A stretch of DNA of 25,036 nt from DATLZC01 sp037444005 (GTDB taxonomy: Bacteria; Chloroflexota; Dehalococcoidia; DSTF01; JACRBR01), in contig JBBING010000030.1 in NCBI GenBank assembly GCA_037444005.1, positions 1 to 25,036 of the forward strand, given 5' to 3'. Position numbers and translations under genes: made by a program. Below, piece by piece: positions 1-8,989 of the stretch; positions within the stretch are counted from its first letter, which is position 1, and every line of letters starts with the position of its first letter. The notes under the pieces are model-generated. The model was not told where the DNA came from. It ran no database searches and saw only the letters and a list, made by a program, of their open reading frames with translations.

Positions 1-1152
<1,152 letters not shown>

Positions 1153-1211
1153 CGACGATTCCTGTCGTGGTGGGGTCGGCTATCCGAACGTCCGTGCGGG
1201 CCGTCGGCGCC

Positions 1212-1217
1212 ATTATA
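1212..1217 (-). promoter_or_regulatory. Putative -10 element for dnaX
   Basis: On the minus strand this reads TATAAT, a perfect match to the sigma70-type -10 consensus. It lies in the 93-base gap between the ybeY stop and the dnaX ATG and would give a leader of about 50 bases. No convincing -35 is visible (best candidate CTGGGA with an 18-base spacer). It suggests dnaX can be transcribed separately from the nuo-ybeY operon. This is inference from sequence only. Confidence 0.45.
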
Positions 1218-1245
1218 GGGAACCCGGCGCGGCCGTCCCAGACGC

Positions 1246-1698
1246 TCAGTGCGCCTCGTGGCCCAGAATGGCCTCCTCGCGGGCCCGCATCGCGCGTTCG
1301 TCTGCGGGCTCAGCGTGGTCGTACCCCAGGATATGCAGCACGCCGTGCACCACAAGGTGCGCGAGTTCGCGGCTCAGGTCGTGGCCGGCCTCCGCGGCCT
1401 GCCGCTCCGCCGTCTCGACGGAGATGATGACCTCACCGAGCTGGCGTTCCGTCTCCTGCCCCGGAAACGGCTCGCCCAACCCGAATGAAAGGACGTCCGT
1501 CGGTTCGTCGAGGCCCAGGTACCGCGCGTTGAGCTCCCGGACGATATCGTCGCCAGTGAGGACCACGCCCAGTTCGCTGCCCTCGGGCGCACCTTCGACC
1601 TCGAGCGCGCGGATGGCGATGGCCATGAGCGGCGCCGGGTCGACGCGTCCCTCGAACCGGGGGTCGGTCTGCCACGCGATGCGGTATGCGCGCGCCAC
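1246..1698 (-). CDS. ybeY: Endoribonuclease YbeY, rRNA maturation factor
   Basis: YbeY is a zinc-dependent single-strand RNase involved in 16S rRNA 3'-end maturation and ribosome quality control. The family signature HGVLHILGYDH, whose three histidines bind zinc, is at residues 118-128 of a 150-residue protein, which is the usual length. An upstream stretch containing LNARYLGLDEPTDVLSF matches the conserved core of the family. I chose the GTG at 1698, which gives VARAYRIAWQ as the N-terminus. A longer in-frame ATG at 1794 would overlap nuoN and add low-complexity sequence. The gene starts 40 bases after the nuoN stop with no visible terminator, so it is probably the last gene of the nuo transcript. 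Its position between complex I and dnaX looks incidental. Confidence 0.9.
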   Translation of the reverse strand: MARAYRIAWQTDPRFEGRVDPAPLMAIAIRALEVEGAPEGSELGVVLTGDDIVRELNARYLGLDEPTDVLSFGLGEPFPGQETERQLGEVIISVETAERQAAEAGHDLSRELAHLVVHGVLHILGYDHAEPADERAMRAREEAILGHEAH

Positions 1699-1738
1699 CC
1701 GAGCATCGTACCGCACCGGGGACGGGCTGTCGCGCCCC

Positions 1739-3214
1739 TCAGAGGAACACACTGGCGGCGCGCTGGGCGGCGTCGATGAGCGGGAACGGCACAACGCCGA
1801 TCACGAACACGCCCGCCACCGTGATGGCGAGGGCGGCCTGCAGGGCTCGGGCTGCCGGCACGGCCTCCTCGGTCGCAGGCTCCGCCGTGTACATGGTGGC
1901 GGCGAGCCGCAAGTAGTAGAAGGCGGAGACGACGCCGTTCAACGTGCCGACGATGACCAGCCACAGGAGGTCGCTCTGGGCCGCCGCGTTGAAGATGTAC
2001 ACCTTCGCGACGAAGCCCGCGGTCGGCGGGAGGCCGGTGAGCGACACGAGGCAGAACGCGAGGGAGGCGGCCAGCCACGGCGCGCGCCGGGCCATGCCCC
2101 CGTAGTCGGCGATCTCCTCGCTCCCGATGCGGTCGGAGATGGCCTGCACCGCGAAGAAGGCGCCAAGGTTGGTGAAGACGTACGTCGCCAGGAAGAACGA
2201 CACGCCCGCCGCGCCCAGCGACGTCTCCCCGGACGCGGTCACGGCCGCGAGCCCTACCATGAGGTTTCCCGCCTGCGCCACGGAGCTGTAGCCGAGCAGG
2301 CGCTTGACGTTCCGCTGCAACAGCGCCGCCGTGTTGCCGACGGTCATGGTCACGGCGGCGAGCACGGCGAACAGCATCGACCAATCGTGGCTGACGAACG
2401 TGTCGTTCAGACCCTCGTAGAACACCCGCAGGACGACGGCGAACGCCGCCGCCTTCGAGGAGACGGAGAGGAACGCGGCGACGGGCGTGGCGGCGCCCTG
2501 GTAGACGTCGGGCACCCACATCTGGAACGGGATCGTGGCCATCTTGAAGCCGAAGCCGGCGGCCAGGAGCACGGTCGCGACGATGAGGGCGCTCCGCAGG
2601 CCTGCGTCTCCCTCGGCCACGGTGGCGAGGATGCTCGGCTTGCCCTCCGGCGCAATGAGCTTCGTCGTGCCCGACATGCCGAAGAGGAACGCCATCCCGT
2701 ACAGGATCACGGCCGTGGCCACGGCCCCGAGCAGCAGGTACTTCAGTCCGGCTTCGCTGGCGCGGTCGGTCCGCAAGAGCCCTGCGAGCACGTACTGCGA
2801 GATGGACGTGAGCTCGAGGGCGACGAAGATGGCGATGAGGTCGCGCGACCCCGCGAGCAGCATGGCCCCGGACGTGGCGATCAGAAGAAAACCGTAGAAT
2901 TCGCCCTCGTGGCGTCCGAAGCGGTCCACGTAATCGAGCGAGGCGGTGACGACGAGCGCGGCGGCGCCCAGCAGGAGAAAGATGAAGAACAGGCTGAAGT
3001 GGTCGAGCGACATCGTGCCGTCGAAGAAGGCCGCCTGCCGGTCGCGGGCGACGAGCGTGACGGCCCAGACGGCCGCCGCCGCGAGCCCCGCGAGCGCTCC
3101 GTATCCCAGGCGCACCCGGCGCTCCTCGGGCAACAGGGCGTCGACGGCGAACAGGAGGCCAGCCGCCACCATCAGGATCAGTTCGGGTCCGAGCCGGTCG
3201 AGGTCCTGCAGCAT
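1739..3214 (-). CDS. nuoN: NADH-quinone oxidoreductase subunit N
   Basis: One of three antiporter-like membrane subunits of respiratory complex I (Mrp/ND2 type), contributing a proton path. The 491-aa protein starts MLQDLDRLGPELILMVAAG and is almost entirely hydrophobic helices. The conserved glutamate of TM5 is in FVALELTSISQYVLAGL and the pore lysine is in GFGFKMATIPFQMWVPDVYQGA, followed by TPVAAFLSVSSKAAAF. Length matches the family. The ATG at 3214 lies 11 bases after the nuoM stop, consistent with cotranscription as the last complex I gene, with ybeY downstream. Confidence 0.96.
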   Translation of the reverse strand: MLQDLDRLGPELILMVAAGLLFAVDALLPEERRVRLGYGALAGLAAAAVWAVTLVARDRQAAFFDGTMSLDHFSLFFIFLLLGAAALVVTASLDYVDRFGRHEGEFYGFLLIATSGAMLLAGSRDLIAIFVALELTSISQYVLAGLLRTDRASEAGLKYLLLGAVATAVILYGMAFLFGMSGTTKLIAPEGKPSILATVAEGDAGLRSALIVATVLLAAGFGFKMATIPFQMWVPDVYQGAATPVAAFLSVSSKAAAFAVVLRVFYEGLNDTFVSHDWSMLFAVLAAVTMTVGNTAALLQRNVKRLLGYSSVAQAGNLMVGLAAVTASGETSLGAAGVSFFLATYVFTNLGAFFAVQAISDRIGSEEIADYGGMARRAPWLAASLAFCLVSLTGLPPTAGFVAKVYIFNAAAQSDLLWLVIVGTLNGVVSAFYYLRLAATMYTAEPATEEAVPAARALQAALAITVAGVFVIGVVPFPLIDAAQRAASVFL

Positions 3215-3225
3215 CCGTCTGTCCG

Positions 3226-4719
3226 CTAGCCCCCTCCGCTGACGCGCGTGAGAATCGGGATCAGGCCGACGTTGATGACGTCGATGAGCCGCGCGGGGTA
3301 AATCCCCACGGCGACGATAACGGCGACGAGCGAGCCCATCGCGAGCTGCTCCCACCATCGTGTGGCGTCACCCAAACCGCGCCAGCGCTCATCGGCCTCG
3401 CCGAAGAAGACGCGCTGGACCATCCAGAGGAGATAGCCCGCGCTGAGCAGGATGCCGAAGACCGCGAGGATGGCGGGCAGGGTGAACTTCTCGGCGGCGC
3501 CGAGGAACACCAACAGCTCTGCCCAAAATCCCGCCATCGCCGGCAAGCCCAGCGACGCCAGCGACGCGATCACCATGACGGTCGCGATCACGGGCGCGTG
3601 GTGCGCCATCCCTCGCATCTCGGCGATGGCGCGCGTGTGGGTGCGGTCATACAGCAGGCCCACCATGACGAACAGCAGGCCCGTAATGACGCCGTGGGTG
3701 AACATCTGCAGGGCAGCGCCCGTGAGCCCGACCTGCGCCGCACCTCCACCCACGGCCGCGATTCCGAGGAGCACGTAGCCCATGTGGCTCACGCTGGAGT
3801 ACGCGATGAGCCGCTTGAGGTCTGTCTGGCGCAGCGTCACCAGCGCGCCGTAGATGATGCTGGCGGCCGCGAATCCCGCCAGCAGGGCGGCGTAGTCTTT
3901 CGCGGTGTCGGGGAGGATCGACACCGGGATGCGGATGATGCCGTAGCCGCCCATCTTGAGCAATACCCCCGCGAGGATGACGGAGACCGCGGTGGGCGCG
4001 TCGGTGTGGGCGTCGGGGAGCCACGTGTGCAACGGCACGACGGGGAGCTTCACGGCGAAACCCGCCAGCAACAGGAAGAAGATGGCCCACAGTGGCACGA
4101 GGGACGCGCCGATGTCGGCCCCCCGCAGGGCGACCATGTCGAAGGTGCGCGGCTCGGCCGAGAAGCCCAGCGCCAGGATGCCCGCCAGCATCAGCGCGGA
4201 GCCGGCGATGGTATACAGTACGAACTTCATCGCCGAGTACTCCTTGCGGCCGCTTCCCCAGATGGAAATGAGGAAGTACATGGGCACGAGTTCGACCTCC
4301 CAGAACAGGAAGAACAGGATGAGGTCGAGCGACGTGAACACGCCCATGACTCCGGTCTCGAGCACCAGCAGCCACATGAAGTACTCACGCGGGCGCAGCT
4401 CGATGTTCCAGGAGACGAGCACGGCGACGACGAAGAGGAAGGCCGTGAGCAGAACGAGCATGGCGCTCAGGCCGTCGACGCCGAGGAGGTACTGCACCTC
4501 GAAGCCGGCGTCGCCGGCGTCGATCCAGGTGAAGCGCTCGACGAACTGGAACACCTCGGCGCTGCCGCGGTCGTAGAGCCCGAAAAGCACGCCCGCCACC
4601 ACGAGAACCGTTCCGGTGACGCCGGCGGCGAACAGCCGCGGCGCGCCGTTGCTCTCCTTCGGGAGCGTGGCGATGGCGAGCGCGCCCAGCGCCGGGAAGA
4701 AGACCAGGAACGTGAGCAG
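3226..4719 (-). CDS. nuoM: NADH-quinone oxidoreductase subunit M (apparent CTG start)
   Basis: Antiporter-like membrane subunit of complex I (ND4 type). Conserved features: FWEVELVPMYFLISIWG (pore glutamate), GFAVKLPVVPLHTWLPDAH with the TM7 lysine, then APTAVSVILAGVLLKMGGYG. From the CTG at 4719 the protein is 497 aa, a normal length, and the first residues LLTFLVFFPALGALAIA form the expected first membrane helix. No in-frame ATG, GTG or TTG exists between the upstream in-frame nuoL stop (4735-4737) and the GTG codons near 4602-4608, which would delete that helix. GGAGG at about 4728-4732 sits 8-9 bases upstream of the CTG. CTG initiation coupled to nuoL termination is therefore my best reading. 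The family assignment is certain; the start is inferred. Confidence 0.95.
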   Translation of the reverse strand: MLTFLVFFPALGALAIATLPKESNGAPRLFAAGVTGTVLVVAGVLFGLYDRGSAEVFQFVERFTWIDAGDAGFEVQYLLGVDGLSAMLVLLTAFLFVVAVLVSWNIELRPREYFMWLLVLETGVMGVFTSLDLILFFLFWEVELVPMYFLISIWGSGRKEYSAMKFVLYTIAGSALMLAGILALGFSAEPRTFDMVALRGADIGASLVPLWAIFFLLLAGFAVKLPVVPLHTWLPDAHTDAPTAVSVILAGVLLKMGGYGIIRIPVSILPDTAKDYAALLAGFAAASIIYGALVTLRQTDLKRLIAYSSVSHMGYVLLGIAAVGGGAAQVGLTGAALQMFTHGVITGLLFVMVGLLYDRTHTRAIAEMRGMAHHAPVIATVMVIASLASLGLPAMAGFWAELLVFLGAAEKFTLPAILAVFGILLSAGYLLWMVQRVFFGEADERWRGLGDATRWWEQLAMGSLVAVIVAVGIYPARLIDVINVGLIPILTRVSGGG

Positions 4720-4734
4720 CGCTTCCCCCTCCGT

Positions 4735-6660
4735 CTATCCAGTCGTCGCCAGCATCACGGCGACGCCGATGAGCAGGCCCACCAGGGCGATGACCCCGTA
4801 CGCCTGCATCTGTCCCGTCTGTAACTGCCGCACCCCCGAACCGAACGAGCGCGCCAGCGTTGCGACGCCGTTCAACGCGCCGTCGACCACCCGCTCGTCG
4901 AACGTCGCCAGCGCCCGGGCGATGGTCCCGTAGACGCCCCTGGCCACGATGACACGCTCGTAGAGGTCGTCGAGGTAGTACTTGCGCTCGATGACCGCGT
5001 GCACGGGCGCGAGCGCGGCGCGGATGGATTCGGCGGACACGATACGCGCGGCGTAGATGGCCCACGCGACGCCGATGCCGGCGACCGCAAGGGCGGTCGA
5101 CGAAGCGGCGACGCCGAAATTGAACTCAGCCGCGTGCAGTTCGATGCCTTCGGGGAGGGCGCCCTCCAGCAGGAATTCGATGGCCCTGGCGCCCGGCGCG
5201 TTGGCGAACCCCGCGGCGAACGCGGGCACCGCGAGCGCGATGAGCGGCAGCAGCATCGTGAGCCCGGGTTCGGCAGGTTGGCTATGTCCGCCGTCGTGGC
5301 CCGGCTCCGCGGGCTCGCCGCCGCGATATTCCCCGTGGAAGGTCATGAACATCATCCGGAACGTGTAGACCGCCGTCAGAAAGACGACCGCGAGCGCGGC
5401 GAAGAACACCGCCTTCTCGTCATGCCAGGCGTCGGTCAGGATCTCGTCCTTCGACCAGAACCCGGCGAAGGGGAACACGCCCACCAGGCTCAGCGACGCG
5501 ACCATAAGCGTGGCGTAGGTCACGGGCATCGCCCGGGCGAGGCCGCCCATCTTCCGCATGTCGAATGTGTTCGTGGCGTGGTTGACGCTGCCGGCCCCCA
5601 GGAAGAGCAACGCCTTGAAGAAGGCGTGCGTAAACAGATGGAAGATGGCGGCAACGTATCCGCCGACCCCGAGGGAGAGCATCATGTACCCGAGCTGGCT
5701 GATCGTGGAGTACGCCATCACCCGCTTGATGTCCGTCACCACGAGGCCGATGGTCGCGGCCAACACCGCCGTGATGGAGCCGACGATGGCGACGGCCGTC
5801 ATGGCGTCTTCGGAGACGTGGTATACGGGGAAGAAGCGGGCCACGAGATACACGCCCGCGGCCACCATCGTCGCGGCGTGGATGAGGGCAGACACCGGCG
5901 TCGGGCCCTCCATGGCGTCGGGGAGCCACACGTGCAGTGGGAACTGAGCCGACTTGCCGACGGCGCCCGCGAACAGCCCCAGCGCGAATAGCGTGAGGAC
6001 GTTGGCGCTGAGCGCGCCCGCGACCGCCAGCTCGTGGATCTCGGCGATGTCGAAGGTGCCGGCCTTCACCCAGATGAGCAGCACCGCCAGCAGGAAGCCG
6101 AGGTCGCCCAGCCGGGTGACGAGGAACGCCTTCTTCGCCGCGTCCGCCGCGGACTGCCTGTGGAACCAGAAGCCGATGAGCAGGTAGGAGGAGAGCCCCA
6201 CGAGCTCCCAGAACACGTAGATGAACAGCACGCTGTCGACGAGCACGAGCCCGAGCATCGACGCGGTGAAGAGCGACAGGTACGCGAAGTAGCGCGTGTA
6301 CCCGGGATCGTGCTCCATGTAGCCCTGGGAGTAGACCTGCACCAGAAGCGATACGGACGTCACCACGATGAGCATCACGGCGGTGAGCCCGTCGAGGCGC
6401 AGCCCGAGGCGGATAGTGAGGTCGACCCCGAAGGAGCGGAGCGTGACCCACTCGTGGGATGTGTAGGGCAGCGGATGGCCATCGTGGTCGACGACGGCGC
6501 TGAGGGCGAAGAAGGACAGGATGAAGGCGCCGCCGACCGCTGCGATGCCGACGTAACCGCTCCACTTCGGGCGGGTTCGGGTGAAGAGGGCGATGGTGGC
6601 GAGCGACGCCACCGGCAGGAGGAAGATGGCCCAGGCCGCTCCTTCGGGAAACTCGCTCAC
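4735..6660 (-). CDS. nuoL: NADH-quinone oxidoreductase subunit L
   Basis: Distal antiporter-like subunit of complex I (ND5 type), 641 aa. Visible motifs: FWELVGLSSYLLIGFW with the conserved glutamate, KSAQFPLHVWLPDAMEGPTPVSALIHAATMVAAGVYLVAR, and a long C-terminal extension with charged stretches ending in a final hydrophobic helix, as expected for the lateral helix HL and its anchor. The start is GTG at 6658-6660, directly abutting the TAA of the upstream 62-aa gene (TAAGTG). The AGGAAGG at the end of that gene acts as its ribosome binding site, so the two are probably translationally coupled. The stop is immediately followed by the nuoM leader. Confidence 0.96.
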   Translation of the reverse strand: MSEFPEGAAWAIFLLPVASLATIALFTRTRPKWSGYVGIAAVGGAFILSFFALSAVVDHDGHPLPYTSHEWVTLRSFGVDLTIRLGLRLDGLTAVMLIVVTSVSLLVQVYSQGYMEHDPGYTRYFAYLSLFTASMLGLVLVDSVLFIYVFWELVGLSSYLLIGFWFHRQSAADAAKKAFLVTRLGDLGFLLAVLLIWVKAGTFDIAEIHELAVAGALSANVLTLFALGLFAGAVGKSAQFPLHVWLPDAMEGPTPVSALIHAATMVAAGVYLVARFFPVYHVSEDAMTAVAIVGSITAVLAATIGLVVTDIKRVMAYSTISQLGYMMLSLGVGGYVAAIFHLFTHAFFKALLFLGAGSVNHATNTFDMRKMGGLARAMPVTYATLMVASLSLVGVFPFAGFWSKDEILTDAWHDEKAVFFAALAVVFLTAVYTFRMMFMTFHGEYRGGEPAEPGHDGGHSQPAEPGLTMLLPLIALAVPAFAAGFANAPGARAIEFLLEGALPEGIELHAAEFNFGVAASSTALAVAGIGVAWAIYAARIVSAESIRAALAPVHAVIERKYYLDDLYERVIVARGVYGTIARALATFDERVVDGALNGVATLARSFGSGVRQLQTGQMQAYGVIALVGLLIGVAVMLATTG

Positions 6661-6849
6661 TTACACCTTCCTCAGCACTTCGGCGGCCACATGGGTCTTG
6701 CTGTCGGGAACCCAGAGCTCACGCTTGCGCAGCGCGGGCGCGCCCCGGAGCGGCGGAATCACGCGCACCGAGATCGCCTCCGTCTCGAGCAGCTCCTTCC
6801 ACGTCTCGGCGACGTAGGCGTTGGAGACTTCCATGAACTTGGCCCACAT
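6661..6849 (-). CDS. Small DUF2007-like protein inside the nuo operon
   Basis: A 62-aa soluble protein, MWAKFMEVSNAYVAETWKEL..., encoded between nuoK and nuoL. The pattern of an N-terminal strand, a helix with E..KELLETEAI, strand SVRVIPP, then RELWVPDSKTHVAAEVLRKV resembles the DUF2007 fold (a small alpha/beta domain that typically ends in 'VP..d...A.evL'). The assignment is by eye. DUF2007 is called a putative signal-transducing domain, but its role is not known. The gene begins 23 bases after nuoK, and a purine-rich GGAAGGAGC lies about 13 bases before the ATG, rather far. Its stop abuts the nuoL GTG, so it is surely coexpressed with complex I. It may act as an assembly or regulatory factor, or simply serve translation coupling. 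None of this is shown by the sequence. Confidence 0.7.
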   Translation of the reverse strand: MWAKFMEVSNAYVAETWKELLETEAISVRVIPPLRGAPALRKRELWVPDSKTHVAAEVLRKV

Positions 6850-6872
6850 ACGCGCTCGGTCGCTCCTTCCCT

Positions 6873-7187
6873 TTACCAGCGCAGCAGGTTGACCTTCGTC
6901 AGGTCGATCGTCTCCCGGAAGCGGTAGACGGCGACGACCAGCGCCAGCGCCACTGCCGCTTCGGCGGCGGCGATGGCGATCACGAACAGCGCGAACACCT
7001 GGCCGTCGATGGGCCTGGGCGACACGGCGAAGCGCGAGAACGCCACCAGCGTCAGGTTCACGGCGTTGAACATCAGCTCGATGCCCATGAGCACGCCGAC
7101 GGCGTTGCGCTTCGCCAACGCCAGGTAGAGTCCGACGCCGAACAACAGCGCGCCGACGACCAGATAGTGCTCGAGCCCGATCTCCAT
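6873..7187 (-). CDS. nuoK: NADH-quinone oxidoreductase subunit K
   Basis: Small membrane subunit of complex I (ND4L type) that helps form the E-channel. 104 aa with three membrane helices. The conserved acidic residues are visible in MGIELMFNAVNLTLVAF (TM2) and in AIAAAEAAVALALVVAVYR (TM3). ATG at 7187, 4 bases after the nuoJ stop. Length and motifs match the family fully. Confidence 0.96.
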   Translation of the reverse strand: MEIGLEHYLVVGALLFGVGLYLALAKRNAVGVLMGIELMFNAVNLTLVAFSRFAVSPRPIDGQVFALFVIAIAAAEAAVALALVVAVYRFRETIDLTKVNLLRW

Positions 7188-7191
7188 TGCG

Positions 7192-7689
7192 CTATGGCTC
7201 CTCTCGCACGAGCACGATGGCGCCGATCATAGCCGCGACCAGCACCACGGACGCGATCTCGAACGGCAAGACGAAGGGGTCGAGCAGAGCGTCGCCGATG
7301 GACGCCGCCGTCCCCGCGATGTCGGCAGGCGCCTCCGTACGCCAGTCGGCGTCGATGGCCACGAAGGTGGCGACGGCCGTCATCAAGCCGGCCAGCACGA
7401 GCGCAGGCAGGCTGAACTCGTTGTCGGCGTTGTCGCGCGCGGCTCGGGGCGTGAGCATGATGGCGAACACCATGAGGACCGCCACCGCGCCGGCATAGAC
7501 CAGGATCTGCACCGCGGCCACGAAGTCGGCCGAGAGCGTGATGAACAGCCCGGCGAGTCCGACGAACGTGAGGACGAGGAAGAGGACCGCGTGCAGCAGG
7601 TTGCGCACCGCGACCACCATGAGCGCGTTGACGATCGTGGTGGCCGCAAGCACCCAGAAGGCGATGACGATCCCGGTCTCCTCGATCAT
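7192..7689 (-). CDS. nuoJ: NADH-quinone oxidoreductase subunit J
   Basis: Membrane subunit of complex I (ND6 type), 165 aa with five predicted helices. Conserved text includes RNLLHAVLFLVLTFVGLAGLFI and the TM3 region VQILVYAGAVAVLMVFAIML, where the pi-bulge of this family lies. ATG at 7689 follows a GGAGGACG-type ribosome binding region. It starts 37 bases after the nuoH stop. In most operons nuoI sits between H and J, but there is no room for it here. Confidence 0.95.
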   Translation of the reverse strand: MIEETGIVIAFWVLAATTIVNALMVVAVRNLLHAVLFLVLTFVGLAGLFITLSADFVAAVQILVYAGAVAVLMVFAIMLTPRAARDNADNEFSLPALVLAGLMTAVATFVAIDADWRTEAPADIAGTAASIGDALLDPFVLPFEIASVVLVAAMIGAIVLVREEP

Positions 7690-7726
7690 CGTTCTTCTGT
7701 CGTCCTCCGTCGCCCGGCGGGCACGG

Positions 7727-8989
7727 TCAGGGCCGGGCGGGTAGCTGCTCGGGAGCGGCGATGGGCGGCACGGCGATCTCTCGATACAGCCGCGGCCGCC
7801 GCGGGAGGCGTTCCACTCTGCCGAGCATGAACCGAAGCCACGCCACGAGCAAGACGCCCGACAGCGCGGCGTTGACGACTGCCGACAGCGGGAGGATCAC
7901 GCCTGCGCTCGCCTCCGTCTCCGCCCAGATGACGACCTCGGCGGAGACGAGCACCACGTTCAACAGCGCGAGCGGCGTCATGAACTTCCACGACAGCGCC
8001 ACGAGCTGGTCGATGCGCAGCCGTGGAAGCGTACCGCGCGTCCAGATGAGCAGGAAGTACAGGGCGTAGGTCTTACCGATGAAGATCAGCCAGCCCGGGA
8101 CGACGCGGTCGATCTCGAACAGATACCAGCCGCCGTACCACATCGATGCGGCCAGCGCCGAGACGAGCAGGGCGTTCACGAGCTCGACCGCGTAGAAGAG
8201 CCCGAACTTCATCCCGGAGTACTCGGTGTGGTACCCGGCGAGAATCTCGGACTCGGCCTCAGCGATATCGGCCGGCGTACGGTTCAGCTCTGCGGAGGCC
8301 GAGATGAAGTAGATCAGGAAGGTCAGCGGCTGAAGGAAGATGATCCACACGTGGTAGTCGGCCTGCCACTGGGCGATGCCGGACGGGTTCATCGTGCCGG
8401 CGAGCAGGACGGGGCCGAGGAACGCGAGGACGATGGGGATTTCGTAGCTCAGGAGCATGGGGATGACCCGCATCGCCCCGAGCAGGGAGAACTTGTTGTT
8501 CGAGGACCAGCCTGCCATGAACACCGCCAGCACGGCCACGGTCCCCATGGCCACGAAGAACAGCACGCCCGCGTCCAGGCTCGCTAGCGTCATTCGTTCG
8601 CCCCAGGGGAGAACCGCCCACGCGAGGATAGCGGGTACGAACACGAGAATCGGGGCCAGCGTAAACACGACGGGGTCGGCCACGCGGGGCATGAGCGCTT
8701 CTTTCTGGATGAGCTTGATTGCGTCGGCGACCGGCTGGAGCAGGCCGAAGGGCCCGACGCGGTTCGGGCCGATGCGGTTCTGCATGCGGCCCACCAGCCT
8801 GCGCTCGATCCAGATGTTGATGATGGCGGTGACGCCGATGAATCCCATGATCCCGGCCGCTCCCAGGAGCGCCGAGACGACGTAGACGACCTCGTCGCCC
8901 ACGCCGAACGTGTCGCGGAGCCATCCGGTGAGCCCGGCCACGAGCTCGGACAGATCGCGGAGGTCGTACCACTGGCCGAGCAGCGTCAT
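7727..8989 (-). CDS. nuoH: NADH-quinone oxidoreductase subunit H
   Basis: Membrane subunit joining the hydrophilic and membrane arms and forming part of the quinone chamber (ND1 type). 420 aa starting MTLLGQWYDLRDLSEL. Diagnostic stretches are RMQNRIGPNRVGPFGLLQPVADAIKL, then SASAELNRTPADIAEAESEI with the conserved acidic loop residues, followed by HTEYSGMKFGLF. The ATG at 8989 overlaps the nuoD stop by four bases (ATGA), a classic coupling. An upstream in-frame extension exists but lies inside nuoD and lacks homology. Confidence 0.97.
   Translation of the reverse strand: MTLLGQWYDLRDLSELVAGLTGWLRDTFGVGDEVVYVVSALLGAAGIMGFIGVTAIINIWIERRLVGRMQNRIGPNRVGPFGLLQPVADAIKLIQKEALMPRVADPVVFTLAPILVFVPAILAWAVLPWGERMTLASLDAGVLFFVAMGTVAVLAVFMAGWSSNNKFSLLGAMRVIPMLLSYEIPIVLAFLGPVLLAGTMNPSGIAQWQADYHVWIIFLQPLTFLIYFISASAELNRTPADIAEAESEILAGYHTEYSGMKFGLFYAVELVNALLVSALAASMWYGGWYLFEIDRVVPGWLIFIGKTYALYFLLIWTRGTLPRLRIDQLVALSWKFMTPLALLNVVLVSAEVVIWAETEASAGVILPLSAVVNAALSGVLLVAWLRFMLGRVERLPRRPRLYREIAVPPIAAPEQLPARP

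Noticed and set aside
1153..1245. A possible small SRP RNA (ffs), which often neighbours dnaX
   Set aside because: The 93-base gap has none of the conserved SRP Alu/S-domain apical loop sequence (GGAA/GGNAA with the asymmetric loop) and is too short for a full molecule plus promoter.
1268..3229. A 653-codon plus-strand open frame antisense to ybeY and nuoN
   Set aside because: It is rich in Arg, Gly, Glu and His in a repetitive way and lies fully opposite well-supported genes; a shadow caused by high GC.
3598..4824. A 408-codon plus-strand open frame antisense to nuoM
   Set aside because: Same shadow composition, opposite a conserved membrane subunit.
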